Below are positions 15,284 to 24,388 of a DNA stretch of 33,538 nt, one piece after another; within the stretch, counting starts at the first letter, position 1, and each line of letters begins with the position of its first letter. Under the pieces are notes generated by a model, which worked only from the letters and a program-made list of their open reading frames with translations, had not been told where the DNA came from and ran no database searches. This DNA comes from Lachnospiraceae bacterium (GTDB lineage: Bacteria; Bacillota; Clostridia; Lachnospirales; Lachnospiraceae). The stretch spans positions 1 through 33,538 of the forward strand of contig CAJTIR010000040.1 in assembly GCA_910576385.1 (NCBI GenBank), read 5' to 3'. The position numbers and the translations under genes were made by a program.

Positions 15284-17576
15284 ACTCATCATCCAGTTCC
15301 TCAGACAATATGGATGGATTTCCATGAGGTTCTGCTGTGACCGCTGCTGCCGGCTTTCGCTGTGGATTTGGCGCCGCCTCTGGCACTCTTCTTTGAACAT
15401 TGGACGCTGCTGCCTCCGACGCTCTTCTCTGTCCATTGGGCGTTGCTGCCTCTTTAGCTCTTCTCTGAACATTAGACGCCTCTGCTTCTAACACTCTTCG
15501 CTGTGAGTTTGGCACTGTCCCTGTGGGCGCTCCTTTCTGAGAAGGTGATGCCATTTTTTGCTCTCTTTGCTGAGGATTGGGCGCTGCCTCTTTAGCTCTT
15601 CTCTGTCCACCAGGCGCTGCTCCTGCTTGCGGTCTTCTCTGCTGATTTTGCATAGCTGTCTCTGCTGATTTTCTCTGAGCATTGGATGCTGCCGCCTCCG
15701 AGGGCCTTCTCTGTCCATCCAGCGCCGCCTCTGATGCTCTTCTTTGAGCATTGGGTACAGGCGCCTCCGAGGGCCTTCTCTGTCCACTGAGTGCTGCCTG
15801 TGGCGCTTTTCTCTGTCCGCCAGGCGCTGCTCCTGTCGATGGTCTTTTTGGCGCACCGAACAAGATCTCCTCTGGCATTCTCCTTTGCGCATTGGGCGCT
15901 GTACTCTCAGAAGCTTTTCTATTAGAATTGGATGTGGTTGCAGATGATGTTCTCTTCTGAGGATTGGGCGCCATTGCCTCTGATAACCTCCTCTGTGCAT
16001 TGGAAGCGGCTCCTTTGGACAATCCCCCCTGTGGTTCACGCGTTTTCTCATGTTTAAACATCAGACGGGTTTCCTGACTAATGTTTTTTCCTGAAGCTGC
16101 TTTCTCACTCCAGAAGTCCTCCTGCTCTTCCATTCTCATCTGTGCACGTTTTCTCGCTCTCGGTTTTGTTTCTTGCTCTTCTGATTTCTCCGCTCTCTTA
16201 GTTCTTTTTCGGGATTTTGGCTCTTCATTATCAAAATCATCTATCTTCTGTGAACGTTTTCTAAATCTTAATCTAGGCTCCTGGTCATCAGGATCATCCA
16301 AATCTTCTCCCACATCTTTTCGTCCGCGAATAATCAAATTTATGATCACTACCACCAGCACCGCAATAATAAAAATCATTACCGCAGTTGTCTTTCTGGA
16401 ACTGTCCTTCTCCTTATTATACTGTTCTTCCAAATCCTTATACGCATTTTGCAAACCCCTCATCTCAATACTGGGTTCTTCCTCTTGCTCATCCCCCTGC
16501 TCCTCTTTCGATTCCCCGGTAAAACTGTAGCGCTGAAAATTGGTTTCTACCGTATCATACTGATACCAACCTATATTTCCAAAACTACTTATCCCATAGA
16601 CTAGAGAAAATTCTGTACTGTCAGCAGTTGTATTTCCTTTCTCATTCTCTGCCTCCTCTGCTTTAGGGGCTGCCCCGCCCACACTGCGGACAAATACTGG
16701 TACGTTCTCAAAACCGCCCATTGTCTGTGTGGCCTGTGTATATTCCTGGGACAATCCTGTCTCTGCCGGAGGATCCAGAAGAATTAAATAATTTGCCTCT
16801 CCCAATTGTATCTTGCGGAATGGATAGAGCTTATTACTAGTTTCCTCATACACCGCCAAGGTATTTTTTACTTCTGTGCTGGGCGTAGTCAAATAAACTA
16901 ACGTCAACGCACCCTTGTCAAATTTTAATCCTTCCACCTGCTGTCCCTGGCAGTCTACCGTAATTTTAGCAAAATCTTGCGGCACGACATCCTCTGGAAT
17001 TACTGGTGCAAGATCAAAAGGATGTCCATTTATGGTAATCCCAGACGCATCATTCCCGTTTGTCTCAGGAGTCTGTGCAGGATTTTCCCCGTTTTCTCCA
17101 GTTTCCTTCGGAGGTTCCTGGCCATTTTCTTCTGTCCCTTGCGGCGCCTGCTCAGGGGCGGCCGCGCCCCCTCGCGTGACAACAATTTTATATGTGGCAA
17201 CCACACCATTTTCTGCCTTTACAATAATACTAATCGTATTTTCTCCCTGTTTCAGATCTGCATTGCCCGAAATCGATTCCACCACAGCCTTTTCATTCGA
17301 CGGTTTTGCATTGACTTCCACACTGGCGACATCCTCACCCACGGAAGCAGTATAATTGGTGTTATTATATTGAAATGTTGGGGACAAAGTTCCTGGTGAA
17401 ATGCTTAAAGAAGACAAACTATTGTCCCCAGACTTAGCAGCATTGTCTGCCGCACCCTGCTCCCCTGCCTCTGGCTGTGTACCCTCATTAGTAGCATATA
17501 CCTGCACTGACATTACCATCCCTATCAGCAATATCAGCAGCCATAATTTACCTGCCGCCTGTAATGTTTTTCTCAT
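15255..17576 (-). CDS. Membrane protein with cadherin-like domain and basic repeat tail
   Basis: A 773-residue protein of unknown function. A signal peptide (1-28, ending VYA) leads to a cadherin-like beta-sandwich domain (PF12733 type, about 50-135), a Pro/Glu-rich linker, a further extracellular beta-rich region and one membrane helix (about 396-417). The cytoplasmic side has mixed-charge Arg/Lys/Glu segments, then 19 imperfect 12-residue repeats (about 519-743; core QRRxSEA), and ends in an acidic tail. The start is set at 17576, not at the longer frame start 17702, because the signal peptide begins there, AAGGT precedes it, and 17702 lies in the -35 box of the promoter. It is 21 bases ahead of gntR-clpC and may share transcription with it. 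Confidence 0.75.
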   Translation of the reverse strand: MRKTLQAAGKLWLLILLIGMVMSVQVYATNEGTQPEAGEQGAADNAAKSGDNSLSSLSISPGTLSPTFQYNNTNYTASVGEDVASVEVNAKPSNEKAVVESISGNADLKQGENTISIIVKAENGVVATYKIVVTRGGAAAPEQAPQGTEENGQEPPKETGENGENPAQTPETNGNDASGITINGHPFDLAPVIPEDVVPQDFAKITVDCQGQQVEGLKFDKGALTLVYLTTPSTEVKNTLAVYEETSNKLYPFRKIQLGEANYLILLDPPAETGLSQEYTQATQTMGGFENVPVFVRSVGGAAPKAEEAENEKGNTTADSTEFSLVYGISSFGNIGWYQYDTVETNFQRYSFTGESKEEQGDEQEEEPSIEMRGLQNAYKDLEEQYNKEKDSSRKTTAVMIFIIAVLVVVIINLIIRGRKDVGEDLDDPDDQEPRLRFRKRSQKIDDFDNEEPKSRKRTKRAEKSEEQETKPRARKRAQMRMEEQEDFWSEKAASGKNISQETRLMFKHEKTREPQGGLSKGAASNAQRRLSEAMAPNPQKRTSSATTSNSNRKASESTAPNAQRRMPEEILFGAPKRPSTGAAPGGQRKAPQAALSGQRRPSEAPVPNAQRRASEAALDGQRRPSEAAASNAQRKSAETAMQNQQRRPQAGAAPGGQRRAKEAAPNPQQREQKMASPSQKGAPTGTVPNSQRRVLEAEASNVQRRAKEAATPNGQRRASEAAASNVQRRVPEAAPNPQRKPAAAVTAEPHGNPSILSEELDDEFEVIDLEDL
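15348..16022 (-). repeat. Nineteen degenerate 36-bp coding repeats
   Basis: The region encodes about 19 imperfect units of 11-12 residues, consensus near PNAQRRxSEAAA. Eight units carry [RK][RK]xS. The copies differ at many bases but keep the protein pattern, suggesting selection on the peptide and past unequal exchange. Expect length differences between strains. Confidence 0.85.
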
Positions 17577-17672
17577 AGTATTTACCTTTCTTCTTTCTGT
17601 AAATTGTTTGTTGCCTGACATCTGATATACAAAACATTCCTTAGATTCATTTATCTTCCAATATTCAGTACC

Positions 17673-17702
17673 ATTATAATTTTCCCGCTCCCCTATTGTC
17701 AA
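17673..17702 (-). promoter_or_regulatory. Promoter of the repeat-tail protein gene
   Basis: On the minus strand TTGACA (17697-17702), an 18-base spacer and a perfect TATAAT (17673-17678). The predicted leader is about 90 bases. A small dyad AACTT-GATT-AAGTT (17714-17727) lies just upstream and could be an activator or repressor site. Confidence 0.78.
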
Positions 17703-17809
17703 GCCTTGGAAGAAACTTGATTAAGTTGAGATTGTATGCAAGCATGTGATTGTCTTCCTATTGACTGTCAAGTGAGCTGTAACCTAAAATATAATAAAAA
17801 CAAAAATTT

Positions 17810-18586
17810 CTATCCCAGAGCTACATCCAAAACCATCATAATTAGAAACCCTGCCATTACGCCAATTGTACCCACATTGCTGCGTTCGTCAGGCTGCGCC
17901 TGAGGAATCAATTCATCCGCCACCACATAAATCATCGCTCCTGCTGCAAAAGCTAACAGCCAGGGCATAAAAGGGACCGCCATAGATGCGGTAAGAAATA
18001 CCAAAACGCCAGCGATTGGCTCAACAATTCCAGATAAGCAGCCTGTAATAAAAGATTTAAAGACACTGGCGCCGTTCTGACGGACTGGCAAAGAAATAGC
18101 CGCCCCTTCTGGAAAATTTTGAATACCAATCCCTAAAGCCAACCCCATTGCCGCCGCCAAATAACCTGTTTCACCGGAATGCTGCCCAGCCAGTACAAAA
18201 CCAAGCCCAACTGCCATTCCTTCTGGAATATTATGAACTGTCACTGCCAATACCAGAAGCTTCGTCCCTGCTTCCCTTTCCTTGTAATTGGCATGAAACC
18301 AGGGCAGCATTTTATCCACCAAATATAAGAACACCCCGCCCAGAGCAAATCCCGCCGCTGGGGGCAGCCAGGGCACCATTCCCTGTTCCTGGCTCTGTTC
18401 TATAGCGGGAATCAGCAACGACCAGACCGCAGCCGCCATCATCACTCCAGAGGCGAACCCCAAAAAAGCACGGTTGAGCCGCTCTCCGATCGCTCCCCGG
18501 AAAAAAAATACCACAGCCGCCCCCAAAGCAGTCATGGAAAATGTAAACCCAGTACCACAAAGCACCTGTAATAAGATAGGAATCAT
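17810..18586 (-). CDS. ZIP-family metal transporter (ZupT/GufA type)
   Basis: A 258-residue, eight-helix membrane protein, normal length for the bacterial GufA/ZupT branch. These proteins bring zinc and other divalent metals (iron, manganese) into the cytoplasm. Metal-site motifs are clear: HNIPEG (118-123) in helix 4 and QNFPEG (156-161) in helix 5. The long His-rich loop of eukaryotic ZIPs is absent. The ribosome binding site (GAGGAG) lies partly inside a terminator-like hairpin that ends just before the ATG, suggesting control in the leader. It follows the hydrolase gene by 58 bases. The exact metal is not visible from sequence. Confidence 0.92.
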   Translation of the reverse strand: MIPILLQVLCGTGFTFSMTALGAAVVFFFRGAIGERLNRAFLGFASGVMMAAAVWSLLIPAIEQSQEQGMVPWLPPAAGFALGGVFLYLVDKMLPWFHANYKEREAGTKLLVLAVTVHNIPEGMAVGLGFVLAGQHSGETGYLAAAMGLALGIGIQNFPEGAAISLPVRQNGASVFKSFITGCLSGIVEPIAGVLVFLTASMAVPFMPWLLAFAAGAMIYVVADELIPQAQPDERSNVGTIGVMAGFLIMMVLDVALG

Positions 18587-18629
18587 AAAAAACTCCTCAT
18601 TGCATTTGTTATTACACTATGCAATGAGG
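18587..18629 (-). promoter_or_regulatory. Attenuator-like hairpin at the ZIP start codon
   Basis: Perfect 11-bp inverted repeat CCTCATTGCAT (18595-18605) / ATGCAATGAGG (18619-18629) with a 13-base loop, then on the minus strand AG, six T (18587-18592) and the ZIP ATG. It has the form of an intrinsic terminator 16 bases after the hydrolase stop, yet the 3' arm holds the first half of the ZIP ribosome binding site. No good promoter fits between hairpin and start codon. Confidence 0.7.
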
Positions 18630-18644
18630 TTCTGAATAGTTATG

Positions 18645-19568
18645 TTATTTATAAATTTTTCCTGTTACCACCTCAAAATAGCGGCCAATCTCCTTCCATG
18701 CCCGTTTGGATTCCGGCATCATCATCATACCCATCTGAAATACGTGAAACATGCCATTATATATGCTGAGACGCACCTTAGTCCCCTGCTGTTTCGCTTT
18801 ATATGCCACCCCGATGGAATCACTCAACAACATCTCCACAGAACCAGCCTGAATCAGCATTGGCGGAAATCCCCAATATTCTCCAAACAGCGGTGAGATA
18901 TAGGGATCCTTGGCGTCATGCCAGCCCATATAATCCCGATTGTAAATCAGACTGTCCCTACTATTTCCAAACAATGGATCACGCTCATAATTGTCCTCGT
19001 AAGAAGGACCGCTTGCCGTCATATCTGTCCAGGGAGACATCAAAACCAAACCACCAGGCAGCCGTCTGTTATGGTCTTTGAGATACAGGCAGAGCGCCAG
19101 AGCGAGCCCTCCTCCCGCAGAATCTCCAGCTACCATAATCTGTCTGCTGTGCCAGCCCATATCTTTCAGCCAATGGTAGGCCTCTAGGGCATCCTCAAGG
19201 GCGGCTGGATAAGGATTTTCTGGAGCTACCCGATAATCAATCGTCAGCACATCCATTCCTTTGCTGACCTCAGAGTACAAACCTGCAAAAGAGCGGTAAG
19301 CATTGCGCATGGCTCCAATATAACCTCCGCCATGAAGCTGTAAAATGACATAATCCTTTCTAGGATTTTCTTTTCTGCGCAAATACTCCATCTGAAAACA
19401 AGACATTTTCACCTGTTCCATCGTAAAACAATCTGGACATTTCCACTTTGGTTCCACCAAATTTTTACGTAGTTCTCCAGATTTAATCTTCTTTCCAATT
19501 AAATTGTCATTTGTGACATGGGCGATCATATCTCGAATTACTCTTCCCCGTATGCTTGGCTCTTGCAT
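18645..19568 (-). CDS. Alpha/beta-hydrolase, HSL-type esterase/lipase
   Basis: A 307-residue cytoplasmic-looking esterase of the hormone-sensitive-lipase family (bacterial family IV). Seen: oxyanion motif HGGG (79-82), nucleophile S150 in GDSAGG and catalytic H275 (GMFHVF). The acid position, normally Asp, reads E245 (GSVEMLL), with D250 nearby; either may serve. Family members hydrolyse short acyl esters. AAGGAGG lies before the ATG. It follows the DUF6320 gene by 18 bases and ends the acyltransferase-DUF6320-hydrolase set, so it may remove or edit what the acyltransferase adds; that link is inference. Confidence 0.9.
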   Translation of the reverse strand: MQEPSIRGRVIRDMIAHVTNDNLIGKKIKSGELRKNLVEPKWKCPDCFTMEQVKMSCFQMEYLRRKENPRKDYVILQLHGGGYIGAMRNAYRSFAGLYSEVSKGMDVLTIDYRVAPENPYPAALEDALEAYHWLKDMGWHSRQIMVAGDSAGGGLALALCLYLKDHNRRLPGGLVLMSPWTDMTASGPSYEDNYERDPLFGNSRDSLIYNRDYMGWHDAKDPYISPLFGEYWGFPPMLIQAGSVEMLLSDSIGVAYKAKQQGTKVRLSIYNGMFHVFQMGMMMMPESKRAWKEIGRYFEVVTGKIYK

Positions 19569-19586
19569 GGTTTCCTCCTTTATGTG

Positions 19587-20255
19587 TTATACATGAAATC
19601 TCCGTTTCAACTCTGCTTTTGCCTTGCGATCTCCAAAAATCAGTGTTCCCAACAACATAGAGAGGGCTATTGCCGCTGCCAGAAACGTCATGATTGGACT
19701 TGTAATCCATCCAAATTTCCACAAAAGCATACAGCCGCCAGATACCAGTACCATAAAAATCTGCATTAGAATATAACTCGGCCAATTGGAAACATTTACG
19801 ACCATTAAAATGCCAATCGTGGCCTCCAACAATAAGACAGCACCCGGCAGAACATAATTGACCGACCAACCCTGATACCCCACAATATTATCTACGGCAA
19901 TCACTAAAAGCACCGCTCCAATGACCTGTACCAAAATTACTGTCTTATAGCCATTGTTCCTCTGTAACGAATATTTTAAGGTGATATAAAAATATAAAAT
20001 ACTAACCCCGCTGATTGCTGACCACCATGTCCCTTGATAATACAGATAATTGATCGCAATCAGTCCTGACTCAATGATAATCGCCAGAAAACTATACAGA
20101 CGCACAATAAAATTTAATTTTCTAGAAACCGCCTTTACATCAGGATAACCGGTACTCTCCCGTAATTCCCCCTGCTCCTCAAGCACATTACTGCAAAGTG
20201 GACAAACATAAGTGTCATCCAACACTTCCACTTGGCACTTCTTACATATTCTCAT
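19587..20255 (-). CDS. DUF6320 zinc-ribbon membrane protein
   Basis: A 222-residue protein with an N-terminal zinc ribbon (C4, C7, C18, C21) and about six hydrophobic helices from residue 48 on, ending in a basic cytoplasmic tail. I recognise it as the DUF6320 family, whose function is not known to me. Its start overlaps the stop of the acyltransferase gene (ATGA), and the hydrolase follows 18 bases later, so the three are surely translated from one message. A role in presenting or moving a lipid or acyl substrate is a guess from the neighbours. Confidence 0.85.
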   Translation of the reverse strand: MRICKKCQVEVLDDTYVCPLCSNVLEEQGELRESTGYPDVKAVSRKLNFIVRLYSFLAIIIESGLIAINYLYYQGTWWSAISGVSILYFYITLKYSLQRNNGYKTVILVQVIGAVLLVIAVDNIVGYQGWSVNYVLPGAVLLLEATIGILMVVNVSNWPSYILMQIFMVLVSGGCMLLWKFGWITSPIMTFLAAAIALSMLLGTLIFGDRKAKAELKRRFHV

Positions 20256-21538
20256 TCGTCATATACTCCATTCGTCTCAATTTGCACTGGTATTCCATCT
20301 GCGGAAAGCCTGCGAAAAAATCCCCGCTGCACCGCTGTATCTGCAAGATTGCTGCTGATGGTAAATACCAGCGTGTCCCGATAAGAACAGATCGTCCCCT
20401 TAATGTTCTGACCTTCTGACATAGAAAGAAATGCATAAAAACTTTTGATATATTTCTGGTATTCTTCCCGCACCTGAATATTTCCAATATTGGTAACTGT
20501 AGTAGTATTCGCCAGAGCGCTGCTGTGATACACATAGCGAATGGCAATATTCTTGATAAACAACGGCACTGCCCGCAAAATAAAATTCTTCTCATTGGAC
20601 ACGTTATATGCAAAAAGATTTTCCAAATGTTCTCGGTTGATCTGGCTGCGCAGACTCTCTGCCACAATCTGAACTACCTCTTCAAACGTATAGCTCTCTT
20701 TCTTCGGATGAAACACCGCAGATACAATCACAAAGAAATTTTTCAATGTAATCGAATCAAAATATGGTCTTAAATTTACTGGTACGCAGGAACTAATGGG
20801 ACGCTCACTTGGCGCCCCATGCAGACACTCCTGATAGATACTCCACAAAAAAGATGCCACCAGATATTCATTGATGGAAACACCATATTGTTTACAAACA
20901 ATTTTCAAAGCCTGTATTGGCATATATCCATGCATCACTCCAAGCTCTGCCGGCGGCAGCTTCTCTCCCTTGACATGAAAAGCCCGTTCTGTCTTATAAC
21001 CTTTTTTATGACTTTTTTTATAATTTTTCAGATAACTGTCCTCTCGGCTTAAGGAAGTATCACTGCAAAGGCCATCTCCCAACTTTCGCTGCAAAGAAGG
21101 ATGTGCAAGGCGCAGATACTGATAAGTCAGCTCTCTCAAAAAAGTAATTCCGCCCATGCCGTCAGTCAATACATGGAACACTTCCAGATTGATGCGATTT
21201 TTATAATAATTGACCCGAAATAGATAATTGCGGTTGCGGTTAGGAGAAATAAAACGGCAGGGATAACGATATTCCTTTTTCACTTGCGGCGCTGGTTTTT
21301 GATTTGTCTCAAAATAATACCAGAATACGCCATAGCGGATCCGCACCCGAAATACTTCAAACCAGGGCAGTACCCGCTCCAATGCCTCCTGCAGCAGCTC
21401 CTGTTTAATCTCCTCTTGCAAGGTAACAGAAATACGATATACATTGCTCATACTCTCCCCTGCAATCACAGGAAAAATATGCGCCGTATTATCCAGTTTA
21501 TCCCATTTAATCTCTTTTTTACTATTTTTTTGTGCCAT
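20252..21538 (-). CDS. Condensation-like acyltransferase (alcohol acetyltransferase type)
   Basis: A 428-residue member of the condensation/WS-DGAT/PapA superfamily, which moves acyl groups from CoA or carrier proteins to alcohols or amines. The active-site HxxxDG is present as HVLTDG (122-127), H122 being the catalytic base. There is no carrier-protein or adenylation domain, so it is stand-alone and not part of an NRPS. The chosen start is ATG 21538; a TTG start 14 codons upstream (21580) has no ribosome binding site. It ends in an ATGA overlap with the DUF6320 gene. Substrate unknown. Confidence 0.82.
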   Translation of the reverse strand: MAQKNSKKEIKWDKLDNTAHIFPVIAGESMSNVYRISVTLQEEIKQELLQEALERVLPWFEVFRVRIRYGVFWYYFETNQKPAPQVKKEYRYPCRFISPNRNRNYLFRVNYYKNRINLEVFHVLTDGMGGITFLRELTYQYLRLAHPSLQRKLGDGLCSDTSLSREDSYLKNYKKSHKKGYKTERAFHVKGEKLPPAELGVMHGYMPIQALKIVCKQYGVSINEYLVASFLWSIYQECLHGAPSERPISSCVPVNLRPYFDSITLKNFFVIVSAVFHPKKESYTFEEVVQIVAESLRSQINREHLENLFAYNVSNEKNFILRAVPLFIKNIAIRYVYHSSALANTTTVTNIGNIQVREEYQKYIKSFYAFLSMSEGQNIKGTICSYRDTLVFTISSNLADTAVQRGFFRRLSADGIPVQIETNGVYDE

Positions 21539-21592
21539 AATAACCTGTAGGCTCCTGTCTTTTTCCTTCTTTTGCGACAATTACTATGTAAA

Positions 21593-24388
21593 TTAATCTA
21601 GCCACTTAGTCAAAACTTTTTCCAATTTGTCAAGCTCAATCGGCTTTGCCACATGATCGTTCATCCCCGCATGCATCGCTTTTTGCACATCCTCTGAAAA
21701 AGCGTTAGCCGTCATCGCCGCAATGGGAATTTGTAGGGAATCCACTTTGTCACAACCACGAATTTTCCCTGCGGCAGTGTAACCATCCATCACCGGCATC
21801 TGTATATCCATGAAAATCATGTCAAAATATCCGGCTTCCTTTTCCTGATAAATTTGCACTGCTTCCTGCCCATTATAGGCGACAGATATCTCCAAACCAT
21901 AATTTTTCAATATCTCCTGGGCAATTTCCACATTCAATTCATTATCTTCAGCCAAAAGCACCCGCTTCCCCTCAAAGAAAATCTTCTTTTGTGGTTCTTG
22001 GCTCTCCTCTTGGATATTTTCTTGGCTTTGCAGTGGAAAGAATAGGGTAATCGTAAACTTGGAACCTTGTTCCAGCTCGCTTTCCACTTGAATTTCTCCT
22101 TGCATTAGCTGAATCAAATTATACACAATCGGCATCCCAAGCCCTGTTCCCTCTATTTGTTCTATTTTTGAATCACTGGCACGTTCAAACGGCACAAACA
22201 ATTTATCCAGATACTCTTTTGACATACCATACCCATTGTCCTCAAAAATAAAACGATAATGTCCATAATCGAGATGCGGCGATGGCAATTCCTCGGCCAG
22301 AACATGGATCTGCCCGCCTTCCTGCGTATATTTCACAGCATTTCCAATCAGATTATTAAATATTTTTTGCAGGCTCAGCTCATCTCCAATTACCGCAGTA
22401 TGGTGAAGACTGCGCAACTCTAACGTCAATTCCTGTTCTTTCTGCTGGGCACGTGGCTTTAAGATGCAAATCACATCTTCCAACAGTTCACCTAAATCAA
22501 ACTCTCCCTGGGAGAGACTCATTTTGCCGCTTTCAATCCTGCTCATATCCAGAACTTCATTGACTAAGCTCAACAGATGCTCATTAGCTACTTTTACCTT
22601 GTCCAGACAGTCAAGCACTCGTTCTTTGTCATCAATATTGGCCTTTGCAATTGCTGTCATCCCCACAATGGCATTCATTGGTGTGCGGATATCATGACTC
22701 ATCTTACTGATAAACTCACTTTTGGCCTCATTCGCATGTTTCGCCGCCTCAAATGCTTTCTGCAATGCCTCCTTGCTCTCCCGTTCCGTCTGAAGCTGCT
22801 GTTCTATATCGCGAATACAGACAAACAATTTCGTTCTGTCCTCATTAAAATAGCGAATCGCACAGTCCTTATGCCGTTTTTCATTGTTTTTTTCACTGAC
22901 AAAATAGAAATGTACCACTTCTTCACGCTCTAATTGAGAAAGAATACTTAAAATATCAAATTCCTCCCGAAAACGTTCCTGATCTTCTGGGCACATCAGC
23001 TCCTCTATAAAACGTTTTTTAATAAAGGACAAATTCTCCCGTTTTGCTTTATTGTCAGCGCTGACGCTTTCCGCGAGTTTTGCAATCACTTCCCCTGTCT
23101 TTAAATCCATAATACAGATTCCATCATATTCCAATTCTACCGTATTGCGGTAAATGGACTGATATTGCTCATTTTCCCACTCTATGATTCTTTGTCGGGT
23201 CAAATCTTCAATCATACCCACTGCAAATTCGGTATGCCCATCCTCATTAAAAATTACGCTGGAAATACTGCATTTACACCAAAATTTCCCTTGTTTGCAG
23301 CTATAATAAAAATAATCATTTTTTCCGCCGTCTTTGATGTAAGAATGCACACGATAAAACAAATCTTGATAACTTTTATCGACGATCTTTGCGGCATTTT
23401 CATGATTGATACCCTGCAGTTCTGTTGGATAGTCAAAATATTGTGCTGTCATCTCAGGTATCACTAGGCGCTCTTCTGTTGGATAATAGAAAAATTCAAA
23501 TATATTTGAATTTTTCAGGGACATCCGCAATAGTTCCATATTTCCCATATAGCTGTTTTTTAGATATTCCTGATATTCTTTTTCATGGCGCTTCTGCTCA
23601 TCAATATCCTGAATGGCAATCAGCACCTTGCGGTTACAACTCGACTGACGCATAAAATAACAAGTGATAGATACCCAGCGATATTTTCCCTGGATTTTTC
23701 TGCGGAATTCTCGAATCAGTTTTTCCACACCCTGATCCAAACAACGTTCCAAATTAACCAGGCTAATGTCTTCCTGCATTTGCTCTTGATCTTCGGGATG
23801 GTAATATTTTACCATCTGTTCCATCATATATGCAGTGGAAGCTTTTACCCCAAAAGATTTGTTCCCTTCTTGTGACGCATAAAGCGGATAAATAATATCC
23901 CTGTCAATCTCCAGCAGTAACACCGAAAAATACAACTCTTTTAACGATTCCAGCATTTTCTGCTGAAAGCTTTTAAGCTGTTCCGCTTCCTGTTTCAAAG
24001 ATACTAACTCTGAAATATTCTGGTGATAGCCTTTTAAACGCAGTCCTTTGGTATAACTGGGATCACAGTTTCCGCCGCATCGTATATAAATTGTCCCCCA
24101 TTTTGGATGCTCCCATGCATAACTTACTTCTCCATGCTGCCTCGCCGCCATAACCTGTATCACTTCATCTACCATTCCCAGATAAGAATGTTCAATTCTT
24201 TCATACCAATGACGATAACATTCCTCTGGCGTCGGAAGCCCCTCGATCCCCAATAACTCCAGCATAGCGCAGTCTCCATACATGCGCGGAGCGCTCCCCT
24301 CTTCAAGCTCAATATACCACAGTCCAATATTTGCCTCATTTAGAATATTACCCAGCCTGAAATTTTCATCAAACATTCCTCTTTCCAT
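21593..24388 (-). CDS. Soluble PAS hybrid histidine kinase
   Basis: A 931-residue sensor kinase without signal peptide or membrane helices. About four PAS-like sensor segments fill residues 1-535; then come HisKA with H565 (SKMSHDIRTP), HATPase (about 665-785; N-box NNLIGNAVKY, G-boxes DNGYGMS and GTGLG) and a receiver domain (808-931) with D861 as the phosphorylated Asp. There is no HPt domain and no adjacent response regulator with an output domain, so its phosphorelay partner must be elsewhere. GAGGAA precedes the ATG; the start overlaps the GH31 end by 20 bases, so translation is probably coupled. It likely senses a cytoplasmic signal related to the sugar or lipid genes around it. Confidence 0.92.
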   Translation of the reverse strand: MERGMFDENFRLGNILNEANIGLWYIELEEGSAPRMYGDCAMLELLGIEGLPTPEECYRHWYERIEHSYLGMVDEVIQVMAARQHGEVSYAWEHPKWGTIYIRCGGNCDPSYTKGLRLKGYHQNISELVSLKQEAEQLKSFQQKMLESLKELYFSVLLLEIDRDIIYPLYASQEGNKSFGVKASTAYMMEQMVKYYHPEDQEQMQEDISLVNLERCLDQGVEKLIREFRRKIQGKYRWVSITCYFMRQSSCNRKVLIAIQDIDEQKRHEKEYQEYLKNSYMGNMELLRMSLKNSNIFEFFYYPTEERLVIPEMTAQYFDYPTELQGINHENAAKIVDKSYQDLFYRVHSYIKDGGKNDYFYYSCKQGKFWCKCSISSVIFNEDGHTEFAVGMIEDLTRQRIIEWENEQYQSIYRNTVELEYDGICIMDLKTGEVIAKLAESVSADNKAKRENLSFIKKRFIEELMCPEDQERFREEFDILSILSQLEREEVVHFYFVSEKNNEKRHKDCAIRYFNEDRTKLFVCIRDIEQQLQTERESKEALQKAFEAAKHANEAKSEFISKMSHDIRTPMNAIVGMTAIAKANIDDKERVLDCLDKVKVANEHLLSLVNEVLDMSRIESGKMSLSQGEFDLGELLEDVICILKPRAQQKEQELTLELRSLHHTAVIGDELSLQKIFNNLIGNAVKYTQEGGQIHVLAEELPSPHLDYGHYRFIFEDNGYGMSKEYLDKLFVPFERASDSKIEQIEGTGLGMPIVYNLIQLMQGEIQVESELEQGSKFTITLFFPLQSQENIQEESQEPQKKIFFEGKRVLLAEDNELNVEIAQEILKNYGLEISVAYNGQEAVQIYQEKEAGYFDMIFMDIQMPVMDGYTAAGKIRGCDKVDSLQIPIAAMTANAFSEDVQKAMHAGMNDHVAKPIELDKLEKVLTKWLD

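Noticed and set aside
15348-16022. CRISPR-like look of regularly spaced 36-bp units
   Set aside because: The units are contiguous, degenerate and coding, with no constant repeat and unique spacers, and no cas genes are present.
15488-16051. A 187-codon Arg/His-rich frame and shorter plus-strand frames in the repeat region
   Set aside because: They are by-products of the 36-bp repeats in other frames; no ribosome binding site and no family resemblance.
17577-17702. N-terminal extension of the repeat-tail protein by 42 codons
   Set aside because: The upstream start lies in the -35 box of a strong promoter, and the signal peptide begins at 17576.
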